DNA of 64,000 nucleotides, taken from positions 21,184-85,183 of the IMG/VR virus record IMGVR_UViG_3300045044_000056, one strand, 5' to 3'. Source of the DNA: a virus. The notes under the pieces are model-generated. The model saw only the letters and a program-made list of their open reading frames with translations, ran no database searches and had not been told where the DNA came from. Of this stretch, positions 30,181 through 39,060 are shown piece by piece (the first letter of the stretch is position 1; every line of letters begins with the position of its first letter). A program made the translations under genes and the position numbers.

Positions 30181-32202
30181 CTAAGCAAGACCAGGCTGGA
30201 AAGAACACCCAGCGGTGTGAAGAAAACTGCTATAGCCAGTTTGAATATCGTTCCAAGTAGCGGTAAAACTGCCGGACGCCGCCGCTGTTGTTACAGTTGC
30301 ATGCGCCCAGGATTTTGACGCCCAATTCAAATCAACGATGTTTGCATAAGCATATTCCTGGTCTTTGGTAGGCGTTGGAGCGCCGCCAGAGCCAGACCAA
30401 GTGCAGTGCGTGCTACCGCTTAGTGTTGTATAGGGGACGCCAGACACCATGACGGCGCCGCCTTTAGCCGCCAAATCCAAAGAGCCGGTGCTCGTCGTGC
30501 TGCCACTAGGAGCGCTGCCACGGATCGGATTACCAGCATAATCGGTGCCAAAAACCGACCACAAATAAGCATCAATCTCTAGATCGACGCCGCCGCTATC
30601 GATTGACAGAGTAAGAGTGGCGCTGCTGCCCGTTGGATAAGAAACCCAGAAAAGAATGTGACCCTCATAGGAACCTGAACTGCTCATAATCTGCGTGCAC
30701 GAAGTGCCGCCAAATGTGCAAGTTGCACCAAACAGATTTGCGGAACTAAGATTATTGTTTGCTGTTATTGAAAATGCGAAGACCACAATGCGATCAGCCG
30801 AAGCAGCAGCGCTTACTGCTGTGTTGTTGCTTGGCGTGTACGTGCCGCCGCCCGTAAACTTGCCGAAGTTTACAAGGTTTTCTGGCGTGATAGTGACGGT
30901 CTGCGGCTTCTTCAAAACCCCCGTAAGCGAACCAGCGCCAGCGAACGATGACGAAGCGGCCCAAGCGGTCACCGCCTTGACGATGTCCGCCGTCAATGCG
31001 CCGACGCCAGCGAGCGTCGGCCCCGGTAATGCTTTCTGCAGCGTCGCAATCGTCAGTGCGCCAGCGCCCGCATAGGTGCGCGTATTGAACAGCATTTTCT
31101 GCAAGTCGGGTGATGCCAGGCTGCCAGCACCGGGAAGCGTAGCCTGCCCGCGCATCAACTGGTCGATCGGGTCGGTGGTCGGCCAGCTGGCCAAGCCGCC
31201 GCCCGCGAAGGCAGTCACCGTCGCCGCCATCAGATCGCGCAGGTTTGCAACTGCCATATTGCCCACACCGTTGAAGAACACGAAGAAAGCTGCAGCCAGC
31301 ACATTGGCAGTAAGCGAGCCAGCACCGGTCATCGTCGTGCCGCGTATTGCCAACAGATTGATGGTGTCAGCAGTCAGCGAACCGACGCCGGTGTACACCG
31401 GGAACGTCGGCACCAGCCGCATGCGCGGGTTGACCGTCAGCGTCGTAGCGCCCTGCAGTGCGGCCGGATAGAAGAACTTGGTCACCACCGGATTGGTGTA
31501 CAGCGTGCCGACGCCATTGAATGGCAGCGGGATGCCAGGCTGCGGGCCCGACATGTTGGCGCGCATCTGACCGAAGCCGTCCCACTCGATCGGATCGATG
31601 GGATACGGGATGCCCAGGAACGGCGGGATCAGACCGCCGACCGCCGACCATGGCGCGGTCTCAAACAGCCAGTTGATGACCACCGTCCCGGTCAGGCTGC
31701 CTGCACCCAGTAACTGCGCCTCGCCGTACGGCTGCAGCTTGGCGATGTCCATCACCTGCTGGAACTTGTGCACGACGTCGGTCAAGCGCGCGTCGAGCGC
31801 TGCGAGGGCGGCCTCGTCGGCCGTCACCCGCGCGGTCAACGCCGCAATCGTCGCTTCGTCGGCGAGCTGCTGCGCCTGTAGCGCCGCCAGCTGGCCTTCC
31901 AGACTTGATGGGTCGAAGGTAAGATTGCCGTTGGCGTCGAAGTAGAGTGCGCCGCCTATTCCTATCCGCTGCGCCGGGCCGATGTCGTTCCGGTAGCGTC
32001 CGACGAGCGACGGTCCATTGACGTCGATCTGGATGCCGTCGTTGCCCCAGTTGGTGACGATGGTTTCCATGATGCCATCGTCAAGGTGGGCTGTATGGTA
32101 GGCGCGGGGATAGAATTGTTGGAGGTTGCAATAGAAGCCGCTGTCGCCCGCGAACTCTGCCTTGAGGTAATGAACCTGAGGCCGAAGACGACGGTTGGAC
32201 AC
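30181..32202 (-). CDS. Tail fibre-like protein with AGxGxL repeats
   Basis: This 673-residue protein has an N-terminal attachment part (about residues 1-140, ending in an Ala-rich coiled coil LAALQAQQLADEATIAALTA) and a central block of about a dozen AGxGxL repeats (about 150-440). A C-terminal beta-rich domain from about 450 has a jelly-roll-like composition (VVFAFSITANNNL). The repeats match those in the gene at 22403. It is likely a receptor-binding or fibre protein. Confidence 0.65.
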   Translation of the reverse strand: MSNRRLRPQVHYLKAEFAGDSGFYCNLQQFYPRAYHTAHLDDGIMETIVTNWGNDGIQIDVNGPSLVGRYRNDIGPAQRIGIGGALYFDANGNLTFDPSSLEGQLAALQAQQLADEATIAALTARVTADEAALAALDARLTDVVHKFQQVMDIAKLQPYGEAQLLGAGSLTGTVVINWLFETAPWSAVGGLIPPFLGIPYPIDPIEWDGFGQMRANMSGPQPGIPLPFNGVGTLYTNPVVTKFFYPAALQGATTLTVNPRMRLVPTFPVYTGVGSLTADTINLLAIRGTTMTGAGSLTANVLAAAFFVFFNGVGNMAVANLRDLMAATVTAFAGGGLASWPTTDPIDQLMRGQATLPGAGSLASPDLQKMLFNTRTYAGAGALTIATLQKALPGPTLAGVGALTADIVKAVTAWAASSSFAGAGSLTGVLKKPQTVTITPENLVNFGKFTGGGTYTPSNNTAVSAAASADRIVVFAFSITANNNLSSANLFGATCTFGGTSCTQIMSSSGSYEGHILFWVSYPTGSSATLTLSIDSGGVDLEIDAYLWSVFGTDYAGNPIRGSAPSGSTTSTGSLDLAAKGGAVMVSGVPYTTLSGSTHCTWSGSGGAPTPTKDQEYAYANIVDLNWASKSWAHATVTTAAASGSFTATWNDIQTGYSSFLHTAGCSFQPGLA

Positions 32203-32211
32203 ATCATTGCT

Positions 32212-33621
32212 CTACTGGAAGAAGACCCCGCCTTCCGGCATCGACGGCAGCGGGATCGGCGCCTCCGGCGGCGGCGGTTCCGAGAACTGCGGCAACATCG
32301 TAGCCGCTACTCCCGAGTCAATCGGTTCGCCAAGCGTCGCGGCCTGCTCTGCGAGTGACGCCGCTATCGCCCCTACATTAAGCCCCGCAGCTGCTTCGGC
32401 CATCGCCTTACCGGCCGCTACCGAGTCCTGATAAGCGGTGCCGACATTCTTGCTGGCCGCGGCAGTGACCTTAACGACGACGTCAAGGTTGGTGATGTAG
32501 CCGGCGCGCGAATAGACGTGCTCGACCGCGTCCCACATGATGTAGGTGCCATCGACGCCTGGCCGTACCCCGATGAGCTGGCACAGGCTGCCGTACTTGG
32601 CCTTGGGCTCGCCGTTGATGACGATGCGACCGTGGCCCATCGCCGAGTTGGAGGTGCGCTCGCCGGTGCCTTCATTGTCGGCGCCGGCCTGCGCGGCATT
32701 GGGTGCGGTGGCTGGCAGGATGTAGTTGGCTAACGTCTGCGACCACGGGTCCTGGAAGTTGAACATCTTGCCGATGCGTTTCCAGTTGGCCGAGAGCATC
32801 GAGTAATGGCGCTGCTGCGAACCGGTCCAGCTGCCGCGGGCGGCTAGCGGCCGCACCCGTAGGCTGATGAGGTTGTGGCCCCATTCGGCGACCACATCGC
32901 CGCCGCCTTCGCCCGGCATGAAGATGTCGACCTGATTGCCGTCGTGCCAGCGGTGCAGCGCGCCGTACTTCTCCATCAGCGTCGACACCAAGTGCATCGG
33001 GCTTTCGTTATTCTGCTCCCAGAAGTCGTGCATGATGCTGCCGAAGAGGCCGGACGCCCCACCCGACAAGTTGGCCTGTGCGCCACCCTTGCTGGTGAAG
33101 TGCTGTATCCAGTCCGACGCCGATTTGGTCTCGCCCTGGTCCTGGCCGTCGGGCGCGCCCTCGCCCATGTTGTCCGAGTCCGGTTCCTTGATCTTGCTAT
33201 ACATGTCGGCGCCGTAGGCGTGCACCCACATGCGGCGACCGCCGCCCTGGCGCGCAAATCCGTACTCCAGATCCTGCTGGCGACCGCGGAACACGGTGGC
33301 GCCGCCTTCATTCTCCCATCCCAACTGCACCACCACCGGCGCATTGAACGGCGGGATCGGCAGGCGGCCATCGCGGTCGTCTACTTCGATTTCGCAAGTC
33401 GGAAGGGAACGATCAACGATGCGCACCGCGATCAGGTGCGGGTCGAGCCGATGCGTGATGTCGACGCCGCCGAACTCGACCTTGCACCAGGCTTTCAGCC
33501 GATTGGTCTGGATCGGGTCGCCCAGGAACGGGTCGAACCCATCGCCGGGATCGACATACATGCCGCCCGCGGCGTTGACTAACTTCGCTTTCAGCGGCAG
33601 CAGATCGAGCTTGTTCATCAT
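32212..33621 (-). CDS. Baseplate hub protein, P2 gpD-type
   Basis: This 469-residue protein has the gpD/late control protein pattern: VDITHRLDPHLIAVRIVDRSLPTCEIEVDDRDGRLPI near the N-terminus and FRGRQQDLEYGFARQGGG. A DSDNM-rich loop and a C-terminal Pro-rich tail (EPPPPEAPIPLP) follow. It should form the tail-tip hub below gpU and gpX. The ATG overlaps the tail X gene stop. Confidence 0.75.
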   Translation of the reverse strand: MMNKLDLLPLKAKLVNAAGGMYVDPGDGFDPFLGDPIQTNRLKAWCKVEFGGVDITHRLDPHLIAVRIVDRSLPTCEIEVDDRDGRLPIPPFNAPVVVQLGWENEGGATVFRGRQQDLEYGFARQGGGRRMWVHAYGADMYSKIKEPDSDNMGEGAPDGQDQGETKSASDWIQHFTSKGGAQANLSGGASGLFGSIMHDFWEQNNESPMHLVSTLMEKYGALHRWHDGNQVDIFMPGEGGGDVVAEWGHNLISLRVRPLAARGSWTGSQQRHYSMLSANWKRIGKMFNFQDPWSQTLANYILPATAPNAAQAGADNEGTGERTSNSAMGHGRIVINGEPKAKYGSLCQLIGVRPGVDGTYIMWDAVEHVYSRAGYITNLDVVVKVTAAASKNVGTAYQDSVAAGKAMAEAAAGLNVGAIAASLAEQAATLGEPIDSGVAATMLPQFSEPPPPEAPIPLPSMPEGGVFFQ

Positions 33622-33887
33622 AATGTGTAAGCCCTATCGGTCCACAGAGTGTCAGTCGGCAGCAGTTCGATCTTGCCCAGGATGAGGGTGGGATCGATCG
33701 GCACACGCAGGAAAGTGCCGACCGGAATGAACGGGGTAGTGCGATGCGCAAACGCCAGCTGCGGGTTGGCGTCGAGCATGATCTCGACCATGCCCGGCGC
33801 CTTTCGGCGATAGCGTTTCCAGATGATCAGGTCTGCGGTCACGTAGTCGGTCGTGACTTGCCAGAGCTCAAACCCGGTGATGGCCAT
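33618..33887 (-). CDS. Phage tail protein X
   Basis: This 89-residue protein matches P2 tail protein X: TADLIIWKRYRRKAPGMVEIMLDANPQLA and PVGTFLRVPID, a LysM-like fold of the tail tip. ATG 33887 overlaps the gpU stop (TGATG). Order U-X-D is the canonical P2 order. Confidence 0.8.
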   Translation of the reverse strand: MAITGFELWQVTTDYVTADLIIWKRYRRKAPGMVEIMLDANPQLAFAHRTTPFIPVGTFLRVPIDPTLILGKIELLPTDTLWTDRAYTL

Positions 33888-34468
33888 CAGCCAAGACCTT
33901 GGGGGTTTACAACTGTTCCCCACAGGCTCGATATGCGCTGGTCGTTGGCCGGCACCGGAACGCGCACCATCACGCACTCGAATGCGACCTGCTGGCCCAT
34001 GCCTTCGGCCGACAGATGAGTATGCGCGCGCACCAGCTTGTGCAGCGCGAACCAGCCCATCACCTTGCCATCGCCGCGGATCAGGATGTTGACGATGCCG
34101 TCGCGCCGCTGCAGTTCCATCGCCTCTAGCTGGAACATGCCCTGGATGCGATACGGAAACACCCGGCCGCGGAAGAAGACCTGCTCGTCATTCTCACCCA
34201 CCCACTCGCGATAGATCGCAGCGCCGGCAATCTCCTTGATGGCCCAGTCCGTCTCTGTGTCGTGATCCAGCTCGTGCGTATTGAGCCCGACCACCACGAA
34301 TTGGATCGGTCCCCATTGATACAGGATATTGTTGACGCCGCTGTTATAGACCGGCGCATGCAGGGCAGGTGGGTTCTTCTGCCATGACGCGATCGGCAGC
34401 GGGCTGACTTCGCCCGCTGTCTGCAGCGACAGATAGTCGTCGAGCGTATAGGCTGAAACGTCGGGCAT
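33887..34468 (-). CDS. Phage tail protein U
   Basis: This 193-residue protein has QWGPIQFVVVGLNTHELDHDTETDWA, then FFRGRVFPYRIQGMFQLEAMELQRRDG and VMGWFALHKLVRAHTHLSAEGMGQQVAFECVMVRV, the order of P2 gpU. gpU is needed for tail completion. It lies just after the tape measure gene as expected. Confidence 0.8.
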   Translation of the reverse strand: MPDVSAYTLDDYLSLQTAGEVSPLPIASWQKNPPALHAPVYNSGVNNILYQWGPIQFVVVGLNTHELDHDTETDWAIKEIAGAAIYREWVGENDEQVFFRGRVFPYRIQGMFQLEAMELQRRDGIVNILIRGDGKVMGWFALHKLVRAHTHLSAEGMGQQVAFECVMVRVPVPANDQRISSLWGTVVNPQGLG

Positions 34469-34469
34469 T

Positions 34470-37400
34470 TTACATCGGTCCCGTGTCCGCTAGGGTTTCG
34501 TGCGCCTCGCGCCGCGACGCCTGCTTATGCTGGTTCCACTGGCGGGCGCGCGCGAAGGTGTGGCGCGCGGGCGCCACCTTCGGCATCTCCGCTTCCACGC
34601 TCATCTTGACCGGCTTCTCCAACGCCGAGCGCAGCTGCTGGTGCTGGTCATGAATGTGATCAAAAGTGCCCTCGATGCGCTCCTGCGGCGAACCGGCTGC
34701 CGCGCCCGGGAACCGTCGTCGAACGGCGGCTGCTGGCGTATCGCCTTCGCCACCAACCCGACTGATGCCGCGCGCAGCACCTAATCCTGGTCCAGCAACC
34801 CGTCCGCCTTCCGGCCAAGCCTGGGTCGGAGCGCGCGCGGTTTGTGTCGCGCCGCCACCGCCCCCGCGTTGTTCTTCAACTAATTTAGCCCATTCACCTG
34901 ATTGCCGCATTTCCCGAATGCGGTTAACAACGCGCGATCCTTCGGTTGCTTCCCGATGGCCTGGATTAACTTCGCCGTGACCATAAATTGGGATGTCAGG
35001 GTAATTTTTAGCTATGAACCTGGCAGCACTATCAACCTGCGCGTCAGTAAGGTCACGATCATCTTTTGCTATGATCTCCATGCCAAGAATGTTTGGATTA
35101 GTAATTCCCTGCCGCTGAAATTCCCGCGGCGTGTGGGCTTGGCTGATATGGCTTGTGCCGCCATAACCAAACTCGCTCCTTACATCGTGGATATTGCCTT
35201 CGCGATCCATAATGTACTGCGTACCAACGCCAGGACGACTGCGTTGCCAATCAGCCACGACACCACCCGGAGTGCCACGACCGGCGGTATGGTGCATGAT
35301 GAAAGCCAGCGGATCGCGACCTGATGGCGCTGACATCGCACCGGGCGACGTTCCGCTGGGCGCACCGGTGACTTGACTCGGCGTGATGCTAGGCGTGAGT
35401 GGGCCACCGGCACTTGGCGGCGCACCTCCTGCGGCGCCGGCTACCCCTCCAGCCCAATCCATCCATTTCGCGATGTCTGGCGCGCGGCCATGCCAACCGG
35501 GACCATAGCGCATCGAACCGAAATAAGCGCCTGCACCACCCCAACCGCTGTAGGTCCCCGGCCCGCGCCCAGGTTCTGAGATCGCACCGAACTGTGGAAT
35601 GTACTTGGCCCATTGGTTATAAGCCGCCTGCATCTGCGCAGCGGGGTCAGTTACTGCACCACGCACACCATAGTTGGCCAAATCGCGTGGCCCCATCTGG
35701 AACAGGCCACCACCAGCAGCACCGGGCTGCAGCGAACTTTCCTGCTGCGCCGTCGCCAGGAACAACCGCGCCCACTCTTCGGGTGCGCCAGTAGTAATGC
35801 CCCAACGCGCCGCGTCGCGCGGGATGAACCCGTGCAGCGGACCACCGCGAAACATCTCGGTGGCACGTTGGAAAAATGCCGTAGGATCGAGCCCACCCCG
35901 GCCGCCCTGGCGTTGAGCAACTCCCGCTCCAACTCGACCGCCAGTCGGGAATGGCCAGGCCGCTCCTGGCGCGCCAGCCTGACTTTCGAGTCCGCCCGCT
36001 CTCCAATCTCCAGTCTCGCCACCGGTCTTGGCCCACGCTGGGGCCATTTCGGGGAACGGCACGGGCGGCGCACCGACGGGACCGCCGCCACCGGTTGTCT
36101 GCTGGCCACCAGCGCCGGTGCCGCGCGGCCCGGCGCGGCCCATACCCGCGGCATAGGCTTGCATGCCGCCGCCCGGGCCGGGTGCGCCGAACGTGCCACG
36201 GCCGCCCTGCGCCTCGATGTATTTCTGCAGCTCCTCGTCCGACATCTGTCCGAAGTCGGTCGGCATGCGCTTTTGCTCGCCCATAGCCAGCGCGTGGATG
36301 CGGGTCCACATCTGCGCGGCTTCGGTCTCCTGCCGCTCCTGCGCGGTGCGCGCCTTGCCCAGTGGCACGACAGCCTCGGGGCCGCCTTCGCCGACCATTG
36401 CCAGTGTCGGCTGATCGACGACGCCGCCTTCCTGCATGAACGGGATATTTAAGGGTACGGGCTTGGTGCCTTGCGGCGTTGGCTTCATCGCCTCCCCGAT
36501 AGCCCTATTTAGCGCACCGGCAGCTTGACCCATCAAATCAGGGTGCTCAGGCGTGCCATGTCCGCCGAACAGAAGCTCAGGAAGTTTTGAGTAGTCGGCC
36601 TCGGTGATGGCCTTGATTGCCTTGGCGATCCGTTCCAGTTCGTTGGCGAGATTGGTCAGCGCTTCGCTGGCTCCCAGCCGTTCCAACAACAGGCCGACGC
36701 TGTTCTGCAGGATATCCCACGCCGCCGACAGTTTGCGCAATGCTCCGCCACCTTCCAGCTCCAATGCCAAATGTCTATCCTTCAAATCGTTGGCGTCATG
36801 CACAGCCTGCTGATAGTACCTGCGACTCTCTTGGCTGACTTTAGATTGTATATCAACGAACCGGCGCGCCGACTCGCTGGGCAGCATGTCACGCCAAGCC
36901 GCTTCGAACCCCACTCGGTCATTGCCGAACTCGCGCAGCAGGTCTTTGCGCTTGTTATTAAGCGAGTCCATCAAATCGAGGAAATCGCCGTGCCCGGCCC
37001 GCATGGCCTCGATGTCGCCCTGCATCAGGAACCCGATCTTGGACCGCGGGTCGCTGATGTCCCTCAGTATTTCCTGCAGGCCACGCGCCGCCTGCATCGG
37101 CGATCCCAACGCGGTTGCCGTCTCCTTGAACACCGCACTGAGTTGGCCGGCGGCTTCGACGCCGTGCAATCCGATGCGGTCCATATCCGCCATCATGCGC
37201 GGCGCCACGGTCGCAAACTCGTTGCCGATGCCGTCGAGGGTTGTAGACCATACCCCCATCAATTTCGGTATCTCTTCGAGCTTGACGCCCAGGTCTTTCA
37301 TCGCTGCGGTAGTTAGACGAGTGGCACTGTTGACTGACGTCTCGGTCAGGTCAGCGAACTGCTGCATCGGCTCGAATATCTTGCGCACCTCGTCTGGACT

Positions 37401-37904
37401 AAGCCCCGAACGGGTCTGAAAATCACGGAAGGCACGGATCATTTTTTCGGCGGATACCCCAGTCGCCGCCGCCAACTCTTCAACCTGTTCCTGCACATGT
37501 TTAAGCTCATCGGTCGTCGCGCCAGTCGACAACCGCAGCCGCGTCATCTGTTCCTGCATATTGGCGAAATTTATATAGGAGCGTCGCGTAAATTCTTCGA
37601 CAGCTACAATCGAGAATGCTTCTTTAATCTGCGATCCGAGTTTGGCGTAGGCTTCGGTCGCATAATTCGCATGTTCAACCGCCTTCTGGCCCGCATCCCG
37701 GTGTTTGTGAGCGGTCTCATCAACAGCCTGACCTAATTTCTTCGCCTCTTCAGTAGTAAGCTGAAACCCTCCCCTCGCTACCCGGTTGGCTTGCTCTGCA
37801 CTGTAGCCATAGCTCTTCAGGCGCTCCACCATTGCCCGAATAGTCGGGTCGGTGGAGTCAGTCGCCGTTATATTTAGATTGGCTCTGTATTCGACGTCAC
37901 TCAC
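34470..37904 (-). CDS. Tail tape measure protein with two cell-wall lytic domains
   Basis: This 1144-residue protein has a helical tape measure N-terminal half (about residues 1-480, TAMKDLGVKLEEIPK and SPMQAARGLQEILRD) and a GGVVDQPTLAMVGEGGPEAVVPL motif. A lysozyme/SLT-like domain follows around residue 720 (LATAQQESSLQPG, GGLFQMGPRDLA). The last module is an N-acetylmuramoyl-L-alanine amidase from about 865 (IMHHTAGRGTPGG, ILGMEIIAKDDRD, YGHGEVNPGH). It sets tail length and probably opens the wall during DNA entry. Confidence 0.88.
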   Translation of the reverse strand: MSDVEYRANLNITATDSTDPTIRAMVERLKSYGYSAEQANRVARGGFQLTTEEAKKLGQAVDETAHKHRDAGQKAVEHANYATEAYAKLGSQIKEAFSIVAVEEFTRRSYINFANMQEQMTRLRLSTGATTDELKHVQEQVEELAAATGVSAEKMIRAFRDFQTRSGLSPDEVRKIFEPMQQFADLTETSVNSATRLTTAAMKDLGVKLEEIPKLMGVWSTTLDGIGNEFATVAPRMMADMDRIGLHGVEAAGQLSAVFKETATALGSPMQAARGLQEILRDISDPRSKIGFLMQGDIEAMRAGHGDFLDLMDSLNNKRKDLLREFGNDRVGFEAAWRDMLPSESARRFVDIQSKVSQESRRYYQQAVHDANDLKDRHLALELEGGGALRKLSAAWDILQNSVGLLLERLGASEALTNLANELERIAKAIKAITEADYSKLPELLFGGHGTPEHPDLMGQAAGALNRAIGEAMKPTPQGTKPVPLNIPFMQEGGVVDQPTLAMVGEGGPEAVVPLGKARTAQERQETEAAQMWTRIHALAMGEQKRMPTDFGQMSDEELQKYIEAQGGRGTFGAPGPGGGMQAYAAGMGRAGPRGTGAGGQQTTGGGGPVGAPPVPFPEMAPAWAKTGGETGDWRAGGLESQAGAPGAAWPFPTGGRVGAGVAQRQGGRGGLDPTAFFQRATEMFRGGPLHGFIPRDAARWGITTGAPEEWARLFLATAQQESSLQPGAAGGGLFQMGPRDLANYGVRGAVTDPAAQMQAAYNQWAKYIPQFGAISEPGRGPGTYSGWGGAGAYFGSMRYGPGWHGRAPDIAKWMDWAGGVAGAAGGAPPSAGGPLTPSITPSQVTGAPSGTSPGAMSAPSGRDPLAFIMHHTAGRGTPGGVVADWQRSRPGVGTQYIMDREGNIHDVRSEFGYGGTSHISQAHTPREFQRQGITNPNILGMEIIAKDDRDLTDAQVDSAARFIAKNYPDIPIYGHGEVNPGHREATEGSRVVNRIREMRQSGEWAKLVEEQRGGGGGATQTARAPTQAWPEGGRVAGPGLGAARGISRVGGEGDTPAAAVRRRFPGAAAGSPQERIEGTFDHIHDQHQQLRSALEKPVKMSVEAEMPKVAPARHTFARARQWNQHKQASRREAHETLADTGPM

Positions 37905-38392
37905 GACACGGCCTTCATCGCTTCAGGCGGCGCGAAGTTGAGATTGACATCCTTCTCCTCGGGCGGGATCACCACCTTGGGCGGCGTCGGATAGCGTTTG
38001 ACCGGTCCCTCCACGTGCGGGAATCGCGGGTCTTGCTGGTCGCTGACTTTGCTTTCGGTGATGCTGGGCAGCTCCTCGTCGGGCGTCGCAAACGGCCGCC
38101 GGCCCTCGTTGATGTCCTTTTGCGCCCAGGTGGCCTGCGCGAACAGTAAGGCGAATGTAACCCGGTCCACGTCCGGCGCCGTGATCTGCCGCAGCAGCCG
38201 CTCCGGCAGATCGGTCAGCTCTGCCAGCAGCGCGAGGCCAGACGGGATCTGCTGGCGGCCCCAGCGGATCGAATGCTCGTAAGTAGGCGCGCGAATGATG
38301 ATCGCCTCAACATCGCGCCCTTCATGCTTAAGCGGCGTAAACAGCTCGACCACGAACGAGCCGTCCCGCCGCATTGCCCAGGCTGCTCCCAC
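37901..38392 (-). CDS. Tail assembly chaperone-like protein
   Basis: This 163-residue protein lies between the tube and tape measure genes, the fixed place of P2 gpE/Mu gp41-type chaperones. It starts with VELFTPLKHEGRDVEAIIIRAPTYEHSIRWG, matching that family, and ends in a Pro-rich tail. No convincing slippery heptamer was identified, so a frameshift product is not claimed. It overlaps the tape measure gene by 4 nt. Confidence 0.7.
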   Translation of the reverse strand: MGAAWAMRRDGSFVVELFTPLKHEGRDVEAIIIRAPTYEHSIRWGRQQIPSGLALLAELTDLPERLLRQITAPDVDRVTFALLFAQATWAQKDINEGRRPFATPDEELPSITESKVSDQQDPRFPHVEGPVKRYPTPPKVVIPPEEKDVNLNFAPPEAMKAVS

Positions 38393-38395
38393 TGG

Positions 38396-38986
38396 TTACA
38401 CGCCCGGCACGAAGCCGCCAGTGGTCTGGATCAGCGCCGCGACGTTGGTGGCGCCGGTCGAGAGGTAGTTGTTGATGACGGCATTCTGGTCGACGCCACC
38501 GATCACCCGGGTATTGGTCGGGAAGTCCCACAGGTAGACTTGCTCGCCCGCGATGTTCAGCTCGTAGTGCATGATGCACCGTATCGAGTAGTTGGTATGC
38601 ATCACGTCGCCGCGCCGATAGTTCTGCGGATCGGAGCGGCCCAGCATGCCTTTGAGCACCGCCATGGCTTGCGCCGCCTCGCCGGTCGATTGATCGCGGA
38701 TCACGCCGTAGGCGGTGAAGTAGTTCATCGTGCTGGCCCACGACCCGATCAATTCCATGACCTGCGGCGTCAGGCCGAGCAACACAAACGTGCATTCCAA
38801 CCGCGCGATGACCGTGGAAATTTCCACGGCGACCGGCGCGCCGCCGGCACGGTGGTCGACGTACTGCATGTCCAATCCCGGCAGCTTCAGTTCTGTCAAG
38901 ATCAGGTGGTTGCTGTCGGCAGCATTATCGGCCGCCGACCCGCAGAACAGGTTGGCGTCCTCCATAGTCCAGACGGGATTCGGCAT
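38396..38986 (-). CDS. Major tail tube protein
   Basis: This 196-residue protein follows the sheath gene and has the tube (P2 FII type) pattern: ANLFCGSAADNAADSNHLILTELKLPGLDMQYVDHRAGGAPVAVEIS. It stacks as hexamers inside the sheath. The start ATG 38986 has a GGAG-type site in the short gap after the terminator. Confidence 0.85.
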   Translation of the reverse strand: MPNPVWTMEDANLFCGSAADNAADSNHLILTELKLPGLDMQYVDHRAGGAPVAVEISTVIARLECTFVLLGLTPQVMELIGSWASTMNYFTAYGVIRDQSTGEAAQAMAVLKGMLGRSDPQNYRRGDVMHTNYSIRCIMHYELNIAGEQVYLWDFPTNTRVIGGVDQNAVINNYLSTGATNVAALIQTTGGFVPGV

Positions 38987-39007
38987 TGCTGACTCCTATT
39001 GCGAGCA

Positions 39008-39032
39008 ACAAAAAACCCGGCGCGAGGCCGGG
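39008..39032 (-). terminator. Rho-independent terminator (minus strand)
   Basis: CCCGGC/GCCGGG with a 5-nt loop and A8 on its left ends or thins leftward transcription after the sheath gene, ahead of the tube gene. Partial read-through would adjust sheath:tube ratios. Confidence 0.75.
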
Positions 39033-39060
39033 CCGATCAGGTTGACTTGTTGGGGTTGGA

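Noticed and set aside
37901-38392. Programmed -1 frameshift in the tail chaperone gene
   Set aside because: No convincing slippery heptamer or second overlapping ORF of the right size was identified.
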